A DNA stretch of 37,309 nucleotides from an uncultured bacterium (GCA_913062615.1 CAJXXI010000003.1:1-37309), one strand, 5' to 3'; positions 13,190 to 22,094 are shown, numbered from the stretch's first letter. The notes: generated by a model from the letters alone, not told the origin. Numbers and translations: made by a program.

Positions 13190-16141
13190 ATGACAGACAC
13201 ACCAGAAAACACACCAGACAACAACACCGAGCCAGAAACAACTCCCAAGACTACAAAGAAAACCACCAAGAAGAAGACCACGAAAAAAACAACCAAGAAG
13301 CCCGTCGCCAAGAAGACCACCAAAAAGAAGGCTTCGAAGCGTGCTGCCAAGAAGACCGCCAAGAAGACCTCACGCACGAAGGTCGCCGAGACAGAAAACC
13401 AAGAGCAAGACGCTCCAGCGGTCGAGCCGATTGAGGAAGTGGTTGAATCGGCTCCAGAGATTCAAGAAGAATCCGCTCCTGAACCAGAAGCGCAAGATGA
13501 GTTTGAGCCTGAAATCGAATCTGATTCTGATTCGGAATCCGATTCAGAAGAAAAACCATCCCGGCGCCGTTCACGCACGAGCAAAAAAGCGGTTTCCAAG
13601 AAAACAACAAAGAAAACAGTAAAGAAGACCACCAAGAAGACAACTTCATCAAGGGTCAAAGCCGACAAGCCATTGCCCCAGGCCGAGATGATCATCAACT
13701 ATGTGCCCGGCGAAGAGTGCCGAATCGCGATGCTCGAAGACGGCAAGCTCGAAGAGCTCATGGTCGAACCGACCGATCGCGTCTCACGCGTAGGCAACAT
13801 CTATGTCGGTCGAGTCACCAACATCGAGCCCTCGATCCAGGCGGTATTCGTTGACTTTGGTACCGAAGAGAACGGGTTCCTCCATATCTCTGACCTGCAT
13901 CCAGAGTACTTCGCCAAAGGCGAAGAGAAAACCGAACGCGTCGGCAAAAAAACCCCACGCAAGAGCCGACCACCAGTCCAAGACTGCCTCAAGCGCGGCC
14001 AAGAGATCATCGTCCAGGTCCTCAAAGAGGGCGTGGGTACCAAAGGTCCAACGCTCACAAGCTACCTTTCGATCCCTGGTCGCTTCCTCGTCATGATGCC
14101 CGGCATGGACAAGGTCGGCGTCTCGCGCAAGGAAGAAGACGAGGACAAACGCAAAGCCGCCAAGCAAGTGCTCTCCCAACTCGATCTCCCCGAAGGATTC
14201 GGATTTATCCTCCGCACCGCCGGTTTCGATCGCAACAAGGCCGAGCTCAAACGCGACCTCTCTTACCTTGGTCGGCTCTGGAAAGACATGGAATCTCGGC
14301 GCAAGGGCGGCTCAAAGCCACGACTGCTTTATACCGAGTCCGATCTGCTCGTCCGCTCGATCCGCGACTTGCTCACCAGCGAAGTCTCGCGCGTCGTGAT
14401 CGACTCCGAGCCCGCACTCAAACGCGTCGCGCGGTTCATCAAAATCGCTGCACCGCGCTCGGGCGCAAAGCTCTCGCACTACACAGGCACCAAGCCAATC
14501 TTCCATGCCTTTGGTATCGAAACCCAAATCAACGAAATCCACGCCCGCGAAGTTGTGCTCCCATCGGGCGGGCGACTCGTCATCGACCAGACCGAAGCAC
14601 TCGTCGCCATCGATGTCAACTCGGGCAAGTCTCGCTCAGCGCGCGATGCCGAGACCAACGCATTCAGGACCAACATGGAAGCGGTCGATGCGATCTGTCG
14701 CCAGTTGCGTCTGCGCGACCTAGGCGGATTGGTCGTCAACGACATGATCGACATGCGTTTCCATTCCCACCGCAAGCAGGTCGAAGAACGATTCCACGAA
14801 CGCCTCAAACGCGATCGCGCCAAGTCGAGCACCGCGCCGATCTCAATGTTCGGGCTCCTCGAAATGACCCGCCAACGCATGCGTGGATCGATGGAGTCCC
14901 AGCACTTCGCCGACTGCCCGATGTGCCACGGACGAGGTTTGGTCAAACGTCCAGATTCGGTCGCTGCGAGCGCACTGCGCGATCTGGCAGCCCTGCTCGA
15001 TTACGATAAAGTCCACCGCGCCGAACTTGTCGTGAACCCGCGTGTCGCGAGTTCATTGCTCTCGACCAAACGCCAAAGCCTCACACGCATCGAACTTCTC
15101 TCGGGCAAAATGCTCGATGTCCGCGTGTCCGAATCGCTCCCGATCGACCGCGTCTCGTTCTACGCCTACGACGCATCAGGCGCCGATCTGGCCATCGACA
15201 AACTCAAACCCGCTAAACGCGCCGAACCAAGCGTGGTCATCTGGCGTGACGAAAGCTCCGCCGACGGCTCATGGGCGATGGACCCGCTCGACGAAGTCGA
15301 CGAAACCACAGTCCACAAACTCGCCGAGGAAATCGCACGAAAAGCCGAAGAAGCTGAACATGTGCAACTCCCCGTCGAAGGTGATCTAGATGACGACGGC
15401 GAACCATTCAAGAAAAAGCGCCGCCGCCGCCGTGGCGGGCGTGGACGCGGACGGTCTGGCGAATCAACCGATTCAGAAGATTCAAACGACACGACCGAAT
15501 CGACCGAATCGAGAGATTCGAAAGAACAATCAGAAGATCGTCCTGTCGAACTCGATGAGAACGGCGAGCCGATCAAGAAGAAGCGTCGTCGCCGTCGTCG
15601 CGGCGGGCGCGGTCGTTCAGGCGAATCCGACAACAACCAAGATTCAAACCAAGATTCAAATCGTGATTCAAACCGAGATTCCAATCAAGAATCAGAACAA
15701 GAATCGAACACCGATACGGATTCTTCGCCAGCAGAAGCTCGCGAAGACCAATCCGATGATCGCTCAGACTCCTCGCCGCGTCCTCGCCGACGCCCACGGC
15801 GCCGACCAGCGCGTGGTGAGGCAGCAGCCGAAGAATCTAGTGGTGAATCATCGGGTCAGGCAGAAACCAAAGAAGACACCAAGCCCGAAACCGATCGTGT
15901 CACCGAGCCAAAGCCCGAACGCAAACCGCGCCGACACTCGCGATCGAACAAGCCGGTTGCCCAACAAGCAGACAAGCCAGAAGCCGCAGCGGCTTCGAGC
16001 AAGTCACCGAGCAAGTCACCGAGTAAGCCATCGAGCAAGCCGGCGAGCGAAGCCGACAAGCCCAAGCCTCGGCGCGGGCTCTACTCCAACTCCCGTCGTG
16101 TGCTCTCGGCGAGTGAACTCGCTCGGCTTGGTTTAGAATAA
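13190..16141 (+). CDS. rne: Ribonuclease E/G family endoribonuclease with long charged N- and C-terminal tails
   Basis: The protein has 983 residues. It is a single-strand-specific endoribonuclease of RNA turnover and rRNA processing. Residues 1 to about 60 are Lys/Thr-rich 'KKTTKK' repeats like histone-H1 tails, followed by acidic and then basic stretches to about 160. The catalytic part begins near 167. An S1 domain lies near 195-245 ('RVGNIYVGRVTNIEPS'). The catalytic Asp pair is D475 ('VAIDVNSGKS') and D518 ('VVNDMIDMR'), and the Zn-link Cys pair is C576/C579 ('CPMCHGRG'). All three sites match E. coli RNase E (D303, D346, C404) with one constant offset of 172, so the core has no net insertion across this span. 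Residues about 730-983 are disordered, with three Arg-rich blocks such as 'KKRRRRRGGRGRGR' and DNA-level tandem repeats. AAGGTC lies 11 nt before the ATG. Confidence 0.92.
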   Translation: MTDTPENTPDNNTEPETTPKTTKKTTKKKTTKKTTKKPVAKKTTKKKASKRAAKKTAKKTSRTKVAETENQEQDAPAVEPIEEVVESAPEIQEESAPEPEAQDEFEPEIESDSDSESDSEEKPSRRRSRTSKKAVSKKTTKKTVKKTTKKTTSSRVKADKPLPQAEMIINYVPGEECRIAMLEDGKLEELMVEPTDRVSRVGNIYVGRVTNIEPSIQAVFVDFGTEENGFLHISDLHPEYFAKGEEKTERVGKKTPRKSRPPVQDCLKRGQEIIVQVLKEGVGTKGPTLTSYLSIPGRFLVMMPGMDKVGVSRKEEDEDKRKAAKQVLSQLDLPEGFGFILRTAGFDRNKAELKRDLSYLGRLWKDMESRRKGGSKPRLLYTESDLLVRSIRDLLTSEVSRVVIDSEPALKRVARFIKIAAPRSGAKLSHYTGTKPIFHAFGIETQINEIHAREVVLPSGGRLVIDQTEALVAIDVNSGKSRSARDAETNAFRTNMEAVDAICRQLRLRDLGGLVVNDMIDMRFHSHRKQVEERFHERLKRDRAKSSTAPISMFGLLEMTRQRMRGSMESQHFADCPMCHGRGLVKRPDSVAASALRDLAALLDYDKVHRAELVVNPRVASSLLSTKRQSLTRIELLSGKMLDVRVSESLPIDRVSFYAYDASGADLAIDKLKPAKRAEPSVVIWRDESSADGSWAMDPLDEVDETTVHKLAEEIARKAEEAEHVQLPVEGDLDDDGEPFKKKRRRRRGGRGRGRSGESTDSEDSNDTTESTESRDSKEQSEDRPVELDENGEPIKKKRRRRRRGGRGRSGESDNNQDSNQDSNRDSNRDSNQESEQESNTDTDSSPAEAREDQSDDRSDSSPRPRRRPRRRPARGEAAAEESSGESSGQAETKEDTKPETDRVTEPKPERKPRRHSRSNKPVAQQADKPEAAAASSKSPSKSPSKPSSKPASEADKPKPRRGLYSNSRRVLSASELARLGLE
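15638..15709 (+). repeat. Six tandem 12-bp units in the RNase C-terminal tail
   Basis: The unit CAAGATTCAAAC and variants code for Q/R-D/E-S-N/E, repeated six times in frame. The copies are similar in DNA as well as protein, which points to slippage-driven length change in the disordered tail. Confidence 0.75.
15998..16045 (+). repeat. Four tandem 12-bp units coding Ser-Lys-Ser-Pro near the RNase C-terminus
   Basis: AGCAAGTCACCG occurs twice exactly and twice with changes, in frame, coding SKSP/SKPS-like units. This is a second slippage-prone array in the same tail. Confidence 0.7.
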
Positions 16142-16165
16142 CCTGCGACTAGGTAAAGGATTCGC

Positions 16166-17404
16166 GTGGGCACCAACGCCGCCAACCCGTCTTCAACCAA
16201 GCGTGTGCTCATCCTCGGGTCCACCGGCTCGATCGGTGTGCAAACCATCGAAGTCATCGAGCACCTCAACGCCCTTTATTCAAAGGGGAAAACGCCAACT
16301 CGCTACGAAGTGGTGGGGTTGGCTGCGGGGTCAAAGCACGAGCATCTCATCACCCAGGCAAACAAGCTCGGGGTGCGCGATCTCGCATTGATGCAATCGT
16401 GTGGCGACATTGACCAGGCCGGATTCAACTTGCGAATCGGGAAAAACGCTGCCCGACAACTCGTCGAGGAGGTGCCCTGCGATCTAGTCGTCGGGGCAAT
16501 CGTCGGGGTCGCCGGGCTGGATTCTGTTCTCCGCGCTGTCCAGCTCGGCATCGATGTTGCGCTCGCCAACAAAGAGACCTTGGTCGCGGCCGGGGCATTG
16601 GTGATCGAGGCGGCGCAGCAATCAGGCGCCAAGCTGTTTCCTGTCGATTCTGAACACGCAGGCGTGTGGCAGTGTTTTCAATCTGTGTCTGGCACAGAGT
16701 ATTGCCCGCCGATGCCCGCGCCAGATTCGATCGATCGCGTCATCCTCACCGCATCCGGCGGCCCATTCCGACAACACACACGCGAGCAAATCAACAATGC
16801 CTCGCTCGCCGACGCGCTCAATCATCCCAACTGGTCGATGGGTGCGAAGGTGACAATCGACAGCGCAACGCTGATGAACAAAGCCCTCGAACTCATCGAA
16901 GCCCATTGGCTCTTCGGGCTCGATGCCGACCACTTGGGCGCGGTGATTCATCCGCAATCGATCGTTCACGCGATGATCGAATGCTGCGACGGCTCGGTCA
17001 TCACCCAGATGGGCGCGCACGATATGAGAGCACCGATACAGCACGCGTTGTGCTTTCCGAATCGATCGAGTGCATGCTCCTCAAGGCTCGATGTGACCAA
17101 GCTCGGACAGCTCGATTTCATCGAAATCGAAAACGAACGTTTTCCAGCGATCAATCTGGCGATGAATGCAATCACAGCTGGAGGCTCCGCCGGGACAATG
17201 CTCAACGCGGCCAACGAGCAAGCCGTGCTCGCGTTCATGGATGGGCGACTCGCCTTCGGGCAGATTGACCGTTGTGTCGAATCGGCAATGAACGAACTCA
17301 CCATATCACCGATCAAAGACATCGACGATGTCTACCGAGCCGACGCAGTTGCTCGCGAGTGTGTCGAACGGAAGTGCGCCACGAAAGCGGGGGGGGGCGC
17401 ATGA
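16166..17404 (+). CDS. dxr: 1-deoxy-D-xylulose 5-phosphate reductoisomerase
   Basis: The protein has 412 residues. The start is GTG at 16166, with AAGGA about 6 nt upstream. The enzyme makes 2-C-methyl-D-erythritol 4-phosphate with NADPH, the committed step of the MEP isoprenoid pathway, in the cytoplasm. Visible elements are the NADPH-binding 'LILGSTGSIGVQTIEV', 'VALANKETLVAAG', the metal/substrate site 'FPVDSEHAGVWQCF', 'ILTASGGPFR', 'NHPNWSMGAKVTIDSATL' with 'MNKALELIEAHWLF', and 'VIHPQSIVHAMIE'. The length is normal, slightly extended. The last codons read AGGGA out of a run of nine G (17389-17397). The stop overlaps the ATG of the next gene (ATGA), so translation is probably coupled. In many bacteria dxr lies next to rseP, but here a glycosyltransferase follows. 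Confidence 0.95.
   Translation: MGTNAANPSSTKRVLILGSTGSIGVQTIEVIEHLNALYSKGKTPTRYEVVGLAAGSKHEHLITQANKLGVRDLALMQSCGDIDQAGFNLRIGKNAARQLVEEVPCDLVVGAIVGVAGLDSVLRAVQLGIDVALANKETLVAAGALVIEAAQQSGAKLFPVDSEHAGVWQCFQSVSGTEYCPPMPAPDSIDRVILTASGGPFRQHTREQINNASLADALNHPNWSMGAKVTIDSATLMNKALELIEAHWLFGLDADHLGAVIHPQSIVHAMIECCDGSVITQMGAHDMRAPIQHALCFPNRSSACSSRLDVTKLGQLDFIEIENERFPAINLAMNAITAGGSAGTMLNAANEQAVLAFMDGRLAFGQIDRCVESAMNELTISPIKDIDDVYRADAVARECVERKCATKAGGGA
17389..17397 (+). repeat. G9 homopolymer at the dxr/glycosyltransferase junction
   Basis: Nine consecutive G lie at the 3' end of dxr, three bases before the ATG at 17401. The tract codes Gly residues of Dxr and occupies the ribosome-binding position of the next gene. 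Such tracts are prone to slippage. Confidence 0.9.
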
Positions 17405-19236
17405 GTAAGTCTTCCAAACATTTTCAACCAAAAAAACCAAGTATCACCCCAGCCCAACACGCCCGTGTCCGCGAGCAACTCACCGAGATTCTCAAGCAGA
17501 TCGCTGCCGGCCAACTCGATCGCGTCGCTTCGCCGATCACCCAACTCGTGCGTAAATACCCCACGCTCGCCGAGGTCAATCATGTCGCCTCTGGATTCTA
17601 TTCTCAAACAGGAAAACGCGATCAAGCGTTCTACTACGCCCAGCGTGCTGCCGAGATTGATCCAACGATCGCCGAGTATCACAGTGCGCTCGGGACGCTC
17701 AATGTTCAGGCGGGCGAACACAAGCAGGCAGTTGTACACCTCCAAAGAGCGTTCGAGATCAATCCTGATTTTCATCAAGCCTTAGGCACGCTCGGCGTGT
17801 CCTATATGGCGATCGGTCAAATCGCCAAAGCAAAGCGCACGCTCGATCAATCCATCGAGCGCTTCCCCGATGACCCAGAAGCCATGATGAACCGTGCATT
17901 GCTCGAATCGGATATCGCCAATGCGCACAACGCGGTCGAGCTGATGCACAAAGCAATCGCTCGTTTTCCTGACAATCCAATTTTGCACGACAGCATCGCC
18001 ATGTTTTCCTGCTACGACGACCAGCTCACTCCAGAGCAGGTTTACGAAATTCATCAAGCCTTCGGCAGATGCGTCCAATCCCGTGTCCGTACCCCAAGGT
18101 CCTATCCAAACACGCCAGAGCCAACCAAACGAATCCGCGTTGGATTTGTCTCCTCAGATTTTAAAACACACTCGATCGCTTACTTTATCGAACCAATCTT
18201 CGAGCACATCGATCACAACCGATTCGAGCTCTGTGTTTATCACACAAGCACGCATATCGATTCGATGACATCAAAGCTCAAAGCCCACGCAGACCTCTGG
18301 CGATCGTGCACATCAGGAATCGCCGCGACACACAAACAAATCGTTCAGGATCGCGTCGACATCCTCATCGAACTCAACGGCCACTTCGCATCCAACGCCC
18401 TGCCGATATTTGCAGCCAAACCAGCCCCGGTATCCGTCTCGATGATTGGCTACGCCAACACCACCGGGCTCGAATCCATCACCGCACGATTGGTCGATGC
18501 GATCACCGATCCAGAACCTTCAGCAGACAGGTTCGCTACCGAACAACTCGTCCGCGTTGAAGATTGCTTCTTGTGCTATCGCCCGCCGAAGGATTTGCCA
18601 GCGATCGAGCCATCAACCAATACCCGCCCGTTCACCTTTGGGTCATTCAACGACCTGCGAAAAATGTCTCCGAGCACACTGCGCACATGGGCAACGATCC
18701 TCAAGGAAAACCCAGAGACCCAGTTGGTGCTCAAGACATCGCGCCTCGCAGAGCAAGAAGTTTGCGACGATCTCAACTCTCGGTTTGAATCGCTCGGCGT
18801 GGAACCATCGCGTATCAAACTCCTGGGCAGAACCCCAACAACACGCGATCACCTCGCGCTGTACAATACCATCGATTGCTCCCTCGACACCTTCCCATAC
18901 ACCGGCACAACCACCACCTGCGAATCACTCGCGATGGGTGTCCCGATGCTGACGCTCATGGGCAACGCACACGCCGGGCGCGTGAGCGCATCGTTGCTCT
19001 GTGCAATCGGTCGATCTGATCTCGTTGCACCCGACGAACAAGCCTACATCGATCTCGCGACCAAACACGCACAGGCAGGTTTGCGATCACTCGAAGATCG
19101 TCAAACGCTCCAGAGCCAACTCAACAACTCGGTCCTCACCGACGAAGCGGGCTACACCAAAAAGATCGAATCAATCTTCGCTTCGCTCTGGAAAACATGG
19201 TGCGATAAACACACCAACACGGAGTCAAGACAATGA
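17401..19236 (+). CDS. TPR-containing GT41 (O-GlcNAc transferase/SPINDLY-like) glycosyltransferase
   Basis: The protein has 611 residues. The start is ATG 17401 (ATGA overlap with dxr), preferred over an in-frame start at 17272 inside dxr. Residues about 25-220 are TPR-like helical repeats ('AFYYAQRAAEIDPTIAEYHS', 'QAVVHLQRAFEINPDFHQA'). Residues about 240-600 match the GT41 catalytic region: 'IRVGFVSSDFKTHSIAYF', 'VDILIELNGH', 'PAPVSVSMIGYANTTGL', 'FTFGSFNDLRKMSP', 'RIKLLGRTPTTRDHLALY', 'DTFPYTGTTTTCESLAMG' and 'GRVSASLL'. Relatives transfer a sugar from a UDP- or GDP-sugar to Ser/Thr of proteins, and bacterial ones often act on surface proteins. The acceptor here is unknown. It overlaps the sulfotransferase that follows by 4 nt, so sugar and sulfate transfer may be linked. 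Confidence 0.88.
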   Translation: MSKSSKHFQPKKPSITPAQHARVREQLTEILKQIAAGQLDRVASPITQLVRKYPTLAEVNHVASGFYSQTGKRDQAFYYAQRAAEIDPTIAEYHSALGTLNVQAGEHKQAVVHLQRAFEINPDFHQALGTLGVSYMAIGQIAKAKRTLDQSIERFPDDPEAMMNRALLESDIANAHNAVELMHKAIARFPDNPILHDSIAMFSCYDDQLTPEQVYEIHQAFGRCVQSRVRTPRSYPNTPEPTKRIRVGFVSSDFKTHSIAYFIEPIFEHIDHNRFELCVYHTSTHIDSMTSKLKAHADLWRSCTSGIAATHKQIVQDRVDILIELNGHFASNALPIFAAKPAPVSVSMIGYANTTGLESITARLVDAITDPEPSADRFATEQLVRVEDCFLCYRPPKDLPAIEPSTNTRPFTFGSFNDLRKMSPSTLRTWATILKENPETQLVLKTSRLAEQEVCDDLNSRFESLGVEPSRIKLLGRTPTTRDHLALYNTIDCSLDTFPYTGTTTTCESLAMGVPMLTLMGNAHAGRVSASLLCAIGRSDLVAPDEQAYIDLATKHAQAGLRSLEDRQTLQSQLNNSVLTDEAGYTKKIESIFASLWKTWCDKHTNTESRQ

Positions 19237-20015
19237 GCATCGTCTGGATCGCATCCTACCCAAAGAGCGGCAACACCTGGATCCGCTTCATGCTCTACTC
19301 CGCGCTCTATGGCCCCCCAAAATACTCGGGCGATGTCCCCACAAAGATCCCCGATCTCCACCGCAAACTCCCCTTCGTGAAACCAGAATCCGGCCCGGTA
19401 TACATCAAATCACACTTCCAACTCACCGATAAACACCCACAGCTCAACGACACACTCAAAGCAATCCACATCATCCGAAACCCACGCGATGTGATGCTCA
19501 GCGCCCTCCATTACCATGTCCTCACCAACAAAGATCCAGCGGAGTTGGCAAAGGAATCGTTCATTAAATCATTCCTTCAAGTTGGAGGCGATCTCCATTG
19601 GAAAACCATGGGCTTCGGCACCTGGGCTTCCCACGCACGAACATGGCGATCAACCACACTGTTTCCAGTGCTCCCGATGCGCTACGAAGAACTCAAAGCC
19701 GACCCGCGGGCCCAACTCGTCCGCATGCTCTCGTTCCTCGAAGTTTCTCGCACAGACGAACAAGTTGACCAAGCGGTCAAAGCCAGCTCATTCGATTCGA
19801 TGAAAGCGCTCGAGATCAGAGAAAAACAAGCCAACAAAGGCAACGAAAACGCCAAGCACATCTTCGTGGGCACCAAGAACGCCACACGCAAAGGCGTCTA
19901 CTTCATGAACCAAGGTAAATCCAATCAATCCCTCGATCAACTCATCCCAGGGCTCGACGAAAAGTTCAACAAGTACTTCAAAGAAGCCCTCGAAGAGTTC
20001 GGCTACGCATCATAA
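19233..20015 (+). CDS. PAPS-dependent sulfotransferase, cytosolic (Sulfotransfer_1) type
   Basis: The protein has 260 residues. The start overlaps the glycosyltransferase stop (ATGA), with GGAG 9 nt upstream. It transfers sulfate from PAPS to a hydroxyl or amine. The 5'-phosphosulfate loop is 'SYPKSGNTWIRF' near residue 8, and the 3'-phosphate motif is 'IHIIRNPRDVMLSALHYH' near residue 75. Further typical elements are 'MRYEELKADP' (about 150) and a C-terminal 'NQGKSNQSL', which resembles the 'G..W......' PAPS loop region of the family. The 3' end overlaps the convergent 20003-20803 gene by 13 bp. Its placement with a glycosyltransferase suggests a glycan or glycoprotein acceptor (inference). 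Confidence 0.9.
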   Translation: MSIVWIASYPKSGNTWIRFMLYSALYGPPKYSGDVPTKIPDLHRKLPFVKPESGPVYIKSHFQLTDKHPQLNDTLKAIHIIRNPRDVMLSALHYHVLTNKDPAELAKESFIKSFLQVGGDLHWKTMGFGTWASHARTWRSTTLFPVLPMRYEELKADPRAQLVRMLSFLEVSRTDEQVDQAVKASSFDSMKALEIREKQANKGNENAKHIFVGTKNATRKGVYFMNQGKSNQSLDQLIPGLDEKFNKYFKEALEEFGYAS

Positions 20016-20803
20016 CCCATCAGCTCGCATGCACGCTGATAATCCTCATTCTTCCGGAACGCATCAAGCAGCGCATCGTCTATTGGTTTGCGTTCAAACG
20101 ACTCAATAGTCTTGAGTGTCGAACCCCGCCCGAGTTGAACATGGGTGTCGCCGGTGATTGTGGTGTACGCCTGCCACTTGGTGCTGTATGAGGCATCAAA
20201 CTTCAGATCAAGATCGTTGCAGATCGATTCAAGCACACCATCAGGGTCTTTCGTAAAATCTTCATACCGATAGAACCCGTGCTCGCTGGCATACTCAGCA
20301 AGCCGACGGCACCCAAGCAGGTACGCGTCGAAGTCGAGTTTTTGTGCAACGCTATCAAGTTGTATCAACGATAAATATTGATCAACCGGGTGTCGAACGG
20401 TCGTGACCACTTTGAGTTCATACGCTCCTTCAAGCGCATCGCTGAGCGCGAAGCCAAACTCTGGTTTCGCATACGGCACGCCGATGTAGTCCAGATGCGA
20501 CCAGTCCCGAAGCACGAGCGTCTCACCTTTTCCGCTCGCTCGCGTCTCGCACAACGACACAAACTGAAGCATGTTCGGCGGGCGGATCTTCCATCTCAAT
20601 ATGTCTTTGGTATTGATCAGGCCAAACCACTGCTGGGCCTGCCTCATCGGTGCGGTTGTTTTGAGATCGCCCGGATGAATCTCCGAGATCAGCGCCACAT
20701 TCTCCATGCACCCGATGCACTTGCCCACAAGGGTGCCGCCGGATCGTGCGAGGTTGCGCACAATCCGGATCACAGGCTTACGAGATGCTCGCTTAGCCAT
20801 CAT
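20003..20803 (-). CDS. Sulfotransferase family protein
   Basis: The protein has 266 residues from ATG 20803. The stop of the upstream epimerase gene overlaps this start (TGATG), and a second ATG follows directly at 20800. The 5'-phosphosulfate loop appears as 'NLARSGGTLVGKCI' (about 16-30), with Arg-Ser-Gly-Gly-Thr in place of the usual Lys-Ser-Gly-Thr. The 3'-phosphate motif is 'VVTTVRHPVDQYLSL' (about 135). A conserved 'RYEDFTKDP' lies near 198. The family is divergent from the neighbour at 19233, so the two are not a recent duplication. The substrate is unknown. Translational coupling to the epimerase suggests a shared surface-sugar pathway (inference). Confidence 0.82.
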   Translation of the reverse strand: MMAKRASRKPVIRIVRNLARSGGTLVGKCIGCMENVALISEIHPGDLKTTAPMRQAQQWFGLINTKDILRWKIRPPNMLQFVSLCETRASGKGETLVLRDWSHLDYIGVPYAKPEFGFALSDALEGAYELKVVTTVRHPVDQYLSLIQLDSVAQKLDFDAYLLGCRRLAEYASEHGFYRYEDFTKDPDGVLESICNDLDLKFDASYSTKWQAYTTITGDTHVQLGRGSTLKTIESFERKPIDDALLDAFRKNEDYQRACELMGYDA

Positions 20804-21792
20804 CAAGAGTTCGCAACTCCCTCATGCTCTCGCATCCACGCCCACTGCAACGCAAGCCCATCGCGAATCGAAGTTGTAGGCCGATACCCGAGCTCACCGA
20901 GCGAGCGTTCGAGGTCCGCCCATGTCCGCTCTACATCGCCCGGCTGCATCCCCATCTCTTTGATCTTGGGTTCTTTGCCAACTACTTCGCCAATCGTTGC
21001 GATCATCTCGTTGAGCGAGATCGGATGATTCCCCCCAAGGTTCCACACCCGATACCCATGCGCATCAATCCGCCGATATGATTCGATAATCCCCGAGACA
21101 ATATCATCAACAAAGGTATAGTCTCGGCTCGTAGTCCCATCGCCAAAGCGATTGATCGTCTCGCCCTGGCTCACCAACGAGAGAAACAAACTCATCGCCA
21201 AATCCGGTCGCTGGCGAGGCCCAAAGACCGTAAAGAACCGCAGCATCCCGATCGGCAATCCACTCAGGTGATGATGCGCGTGGGCGATGAGCTCGCAGCT
21301 CACCTTCGTCGCAGCATACGGCGAGATCGGATGATTCACCTCATCCGTCTCCGCGAATGGTACCTTCGAGTTATTCCCATACACCGAACTCGACGACGCG
21401 CACACCGCCCGCTTGCATCCAGCATTCGACGCTGCGCTCAAGACCGATTGTGTGCCGAGAATATTCGTCTGCGCATACCCAACCGGATCAGGAATACTCG
21501 GACGAACCCCCGCCTTGGCTGCCAGATGAATCACCCCGGTTGCGTTCACCGCGTTCATCGCGTCTTCAAGCGATCCCTGATCGCAGATGTCGAGTTCGCG
21601 AAACGCAAACCGGTCATCCGCATCGCTGTCGTTGATCGCTTGCAGGTTGTGTTCCTTGCGGCTGCGCGAATAGAACGGGTCAAAGTTGTCTACACCCATC
21701 ACCGTCGCACCCCGCGCGAGCAGTGCTTGGCAAAGGTGCGAGCCGATAAAGCCGGCGGATCCGGTGACCAAAATGTGTTCGTTGCTCAACAT
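20803..21792 (-). CDS. NAD-dependent nucleotide-sugar epimerase/dehydratase (UDP-glucuronate 4-epimerase-like)
   Basis: The protein has 329 residues. The ATG at 21792 directly precedes the Rossmann strand. An in-frame TTG at 21801 is less likely, and no clear Shine-Dalgarno site is visible. This is an extended short-chain dehydrogenase with NAD loop 'ILVTGSAGFIGSHLCQAL' (about 6-23), 'GVDNFDPFYS' (typical of UDP-glucuronate epimerases), 'LAAKAGVRPSI', 'SSSSVYG', catalytic 'PYAATK' (Tyr-x-x-x-Lys) and 'RFFTVFGPRQRPDLAM'. The 'DPFYS' and 'AGVRPS' motifs point to the UDP-GlcA 4-epimerase subgroup, which makes UDP-galacturonate for surface polysaccharide. Exact specificity cannot be told from sequence alone. 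It overlaps the downstream sulfotransferase by one nucleotide and has a strong terminator-like hairpin upstream (21874-21910). Confidence 0.9.
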   Translation of the reverse strand: MLSNEHILVTGSAGFIGSHLCQALLARGATVMGVDNFDPFYSRSRKEHNLQAINDSDADDRFAFRELDICDQGSLEDAMNAVNATGVIHLAAKAGVRPSIPDPVGYAQTNILGTQSVLSAASNAGCKRAVCASSSSVYGNNSKVPFAETDEVNHPISPYAATKVSCELIAHAHHHLSGLPIGMLRFFTVFGPRQRPDLAMSLFLSLVSQGETINRFGDGTTSRDYTFVDDIVSGIIESYRRIDAHGYRVWNLGGNHPISLNEMIATIGEVVGKEPKIKEMGMQPGDVERTWADLERSLGELGYRPTTSIRDGLALQWAWMREHEGVANS

Positions 21793-21873
21793 AAAAACCA
21801 AACTCGTGTACTCGTTGCCGACAATCTAGATCGGATCATATTGGCATTTCATTCCCATAAAGAACCAGCCCAT

Positions 21874-21910
21874 AAAAAAAGCAGGGCGCCATGTTTCCAC
21901 GGCGCCCCGC
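21874..21910 (-). terminator. Strong intrinsic terminator on the minus strand, upstream of the epimerase gene
   Basis: On the minus strand, arms at 21901-21910 and 21881-21890 pair over 10 bp (one G-U). Another 3 bp (one G-U) close a GAAA tetraloop, and seven U follow (21874-21880). There is no U-run on the plus strand. No convincing minus-strand gene lies just upstream of it, so it may be a leader attenuator or end a small RNA. Confidence 0.85.
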
Positions 21911-22065
21911 TGGAGGAGAGAGAGATATATGTAATGTACAAAATTTTCCAATCTCAAGTCAAAAGATCAGTATTTTGACCCCAAAGATCACCTAAATTGA
22001 AGCAAAAGATCGATGTACGCCCGTTGTTCGTGTCCTTTTCTGCGCCAGCTTTGTGGATATTCATG

Positions 22066-22094
22066 TTGGCTTCCCCCCCAAATCACGATAAAGT
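22066..22094 (+). promoter_or_regulatory. Candidate promoter of the ybeY-corC operon
   Basis: TTGGCT (22066-22071) and TAAAGT (22089-22094) are separated by 17 nt. The predicted start is about 85 nt ahead of the ybeY ATG at 22187. Apart from this and the minus-strand terminator, 21793-22186 shows no convincing gene. Confidence 0.45.

Noticed and set aside
15390-16136. 248-codon ORF in another frame of the RNase C-tail
   Set aside because: It comes from the repetitive, charge-rich tail of the RNase gene and has no independent start site or motif.
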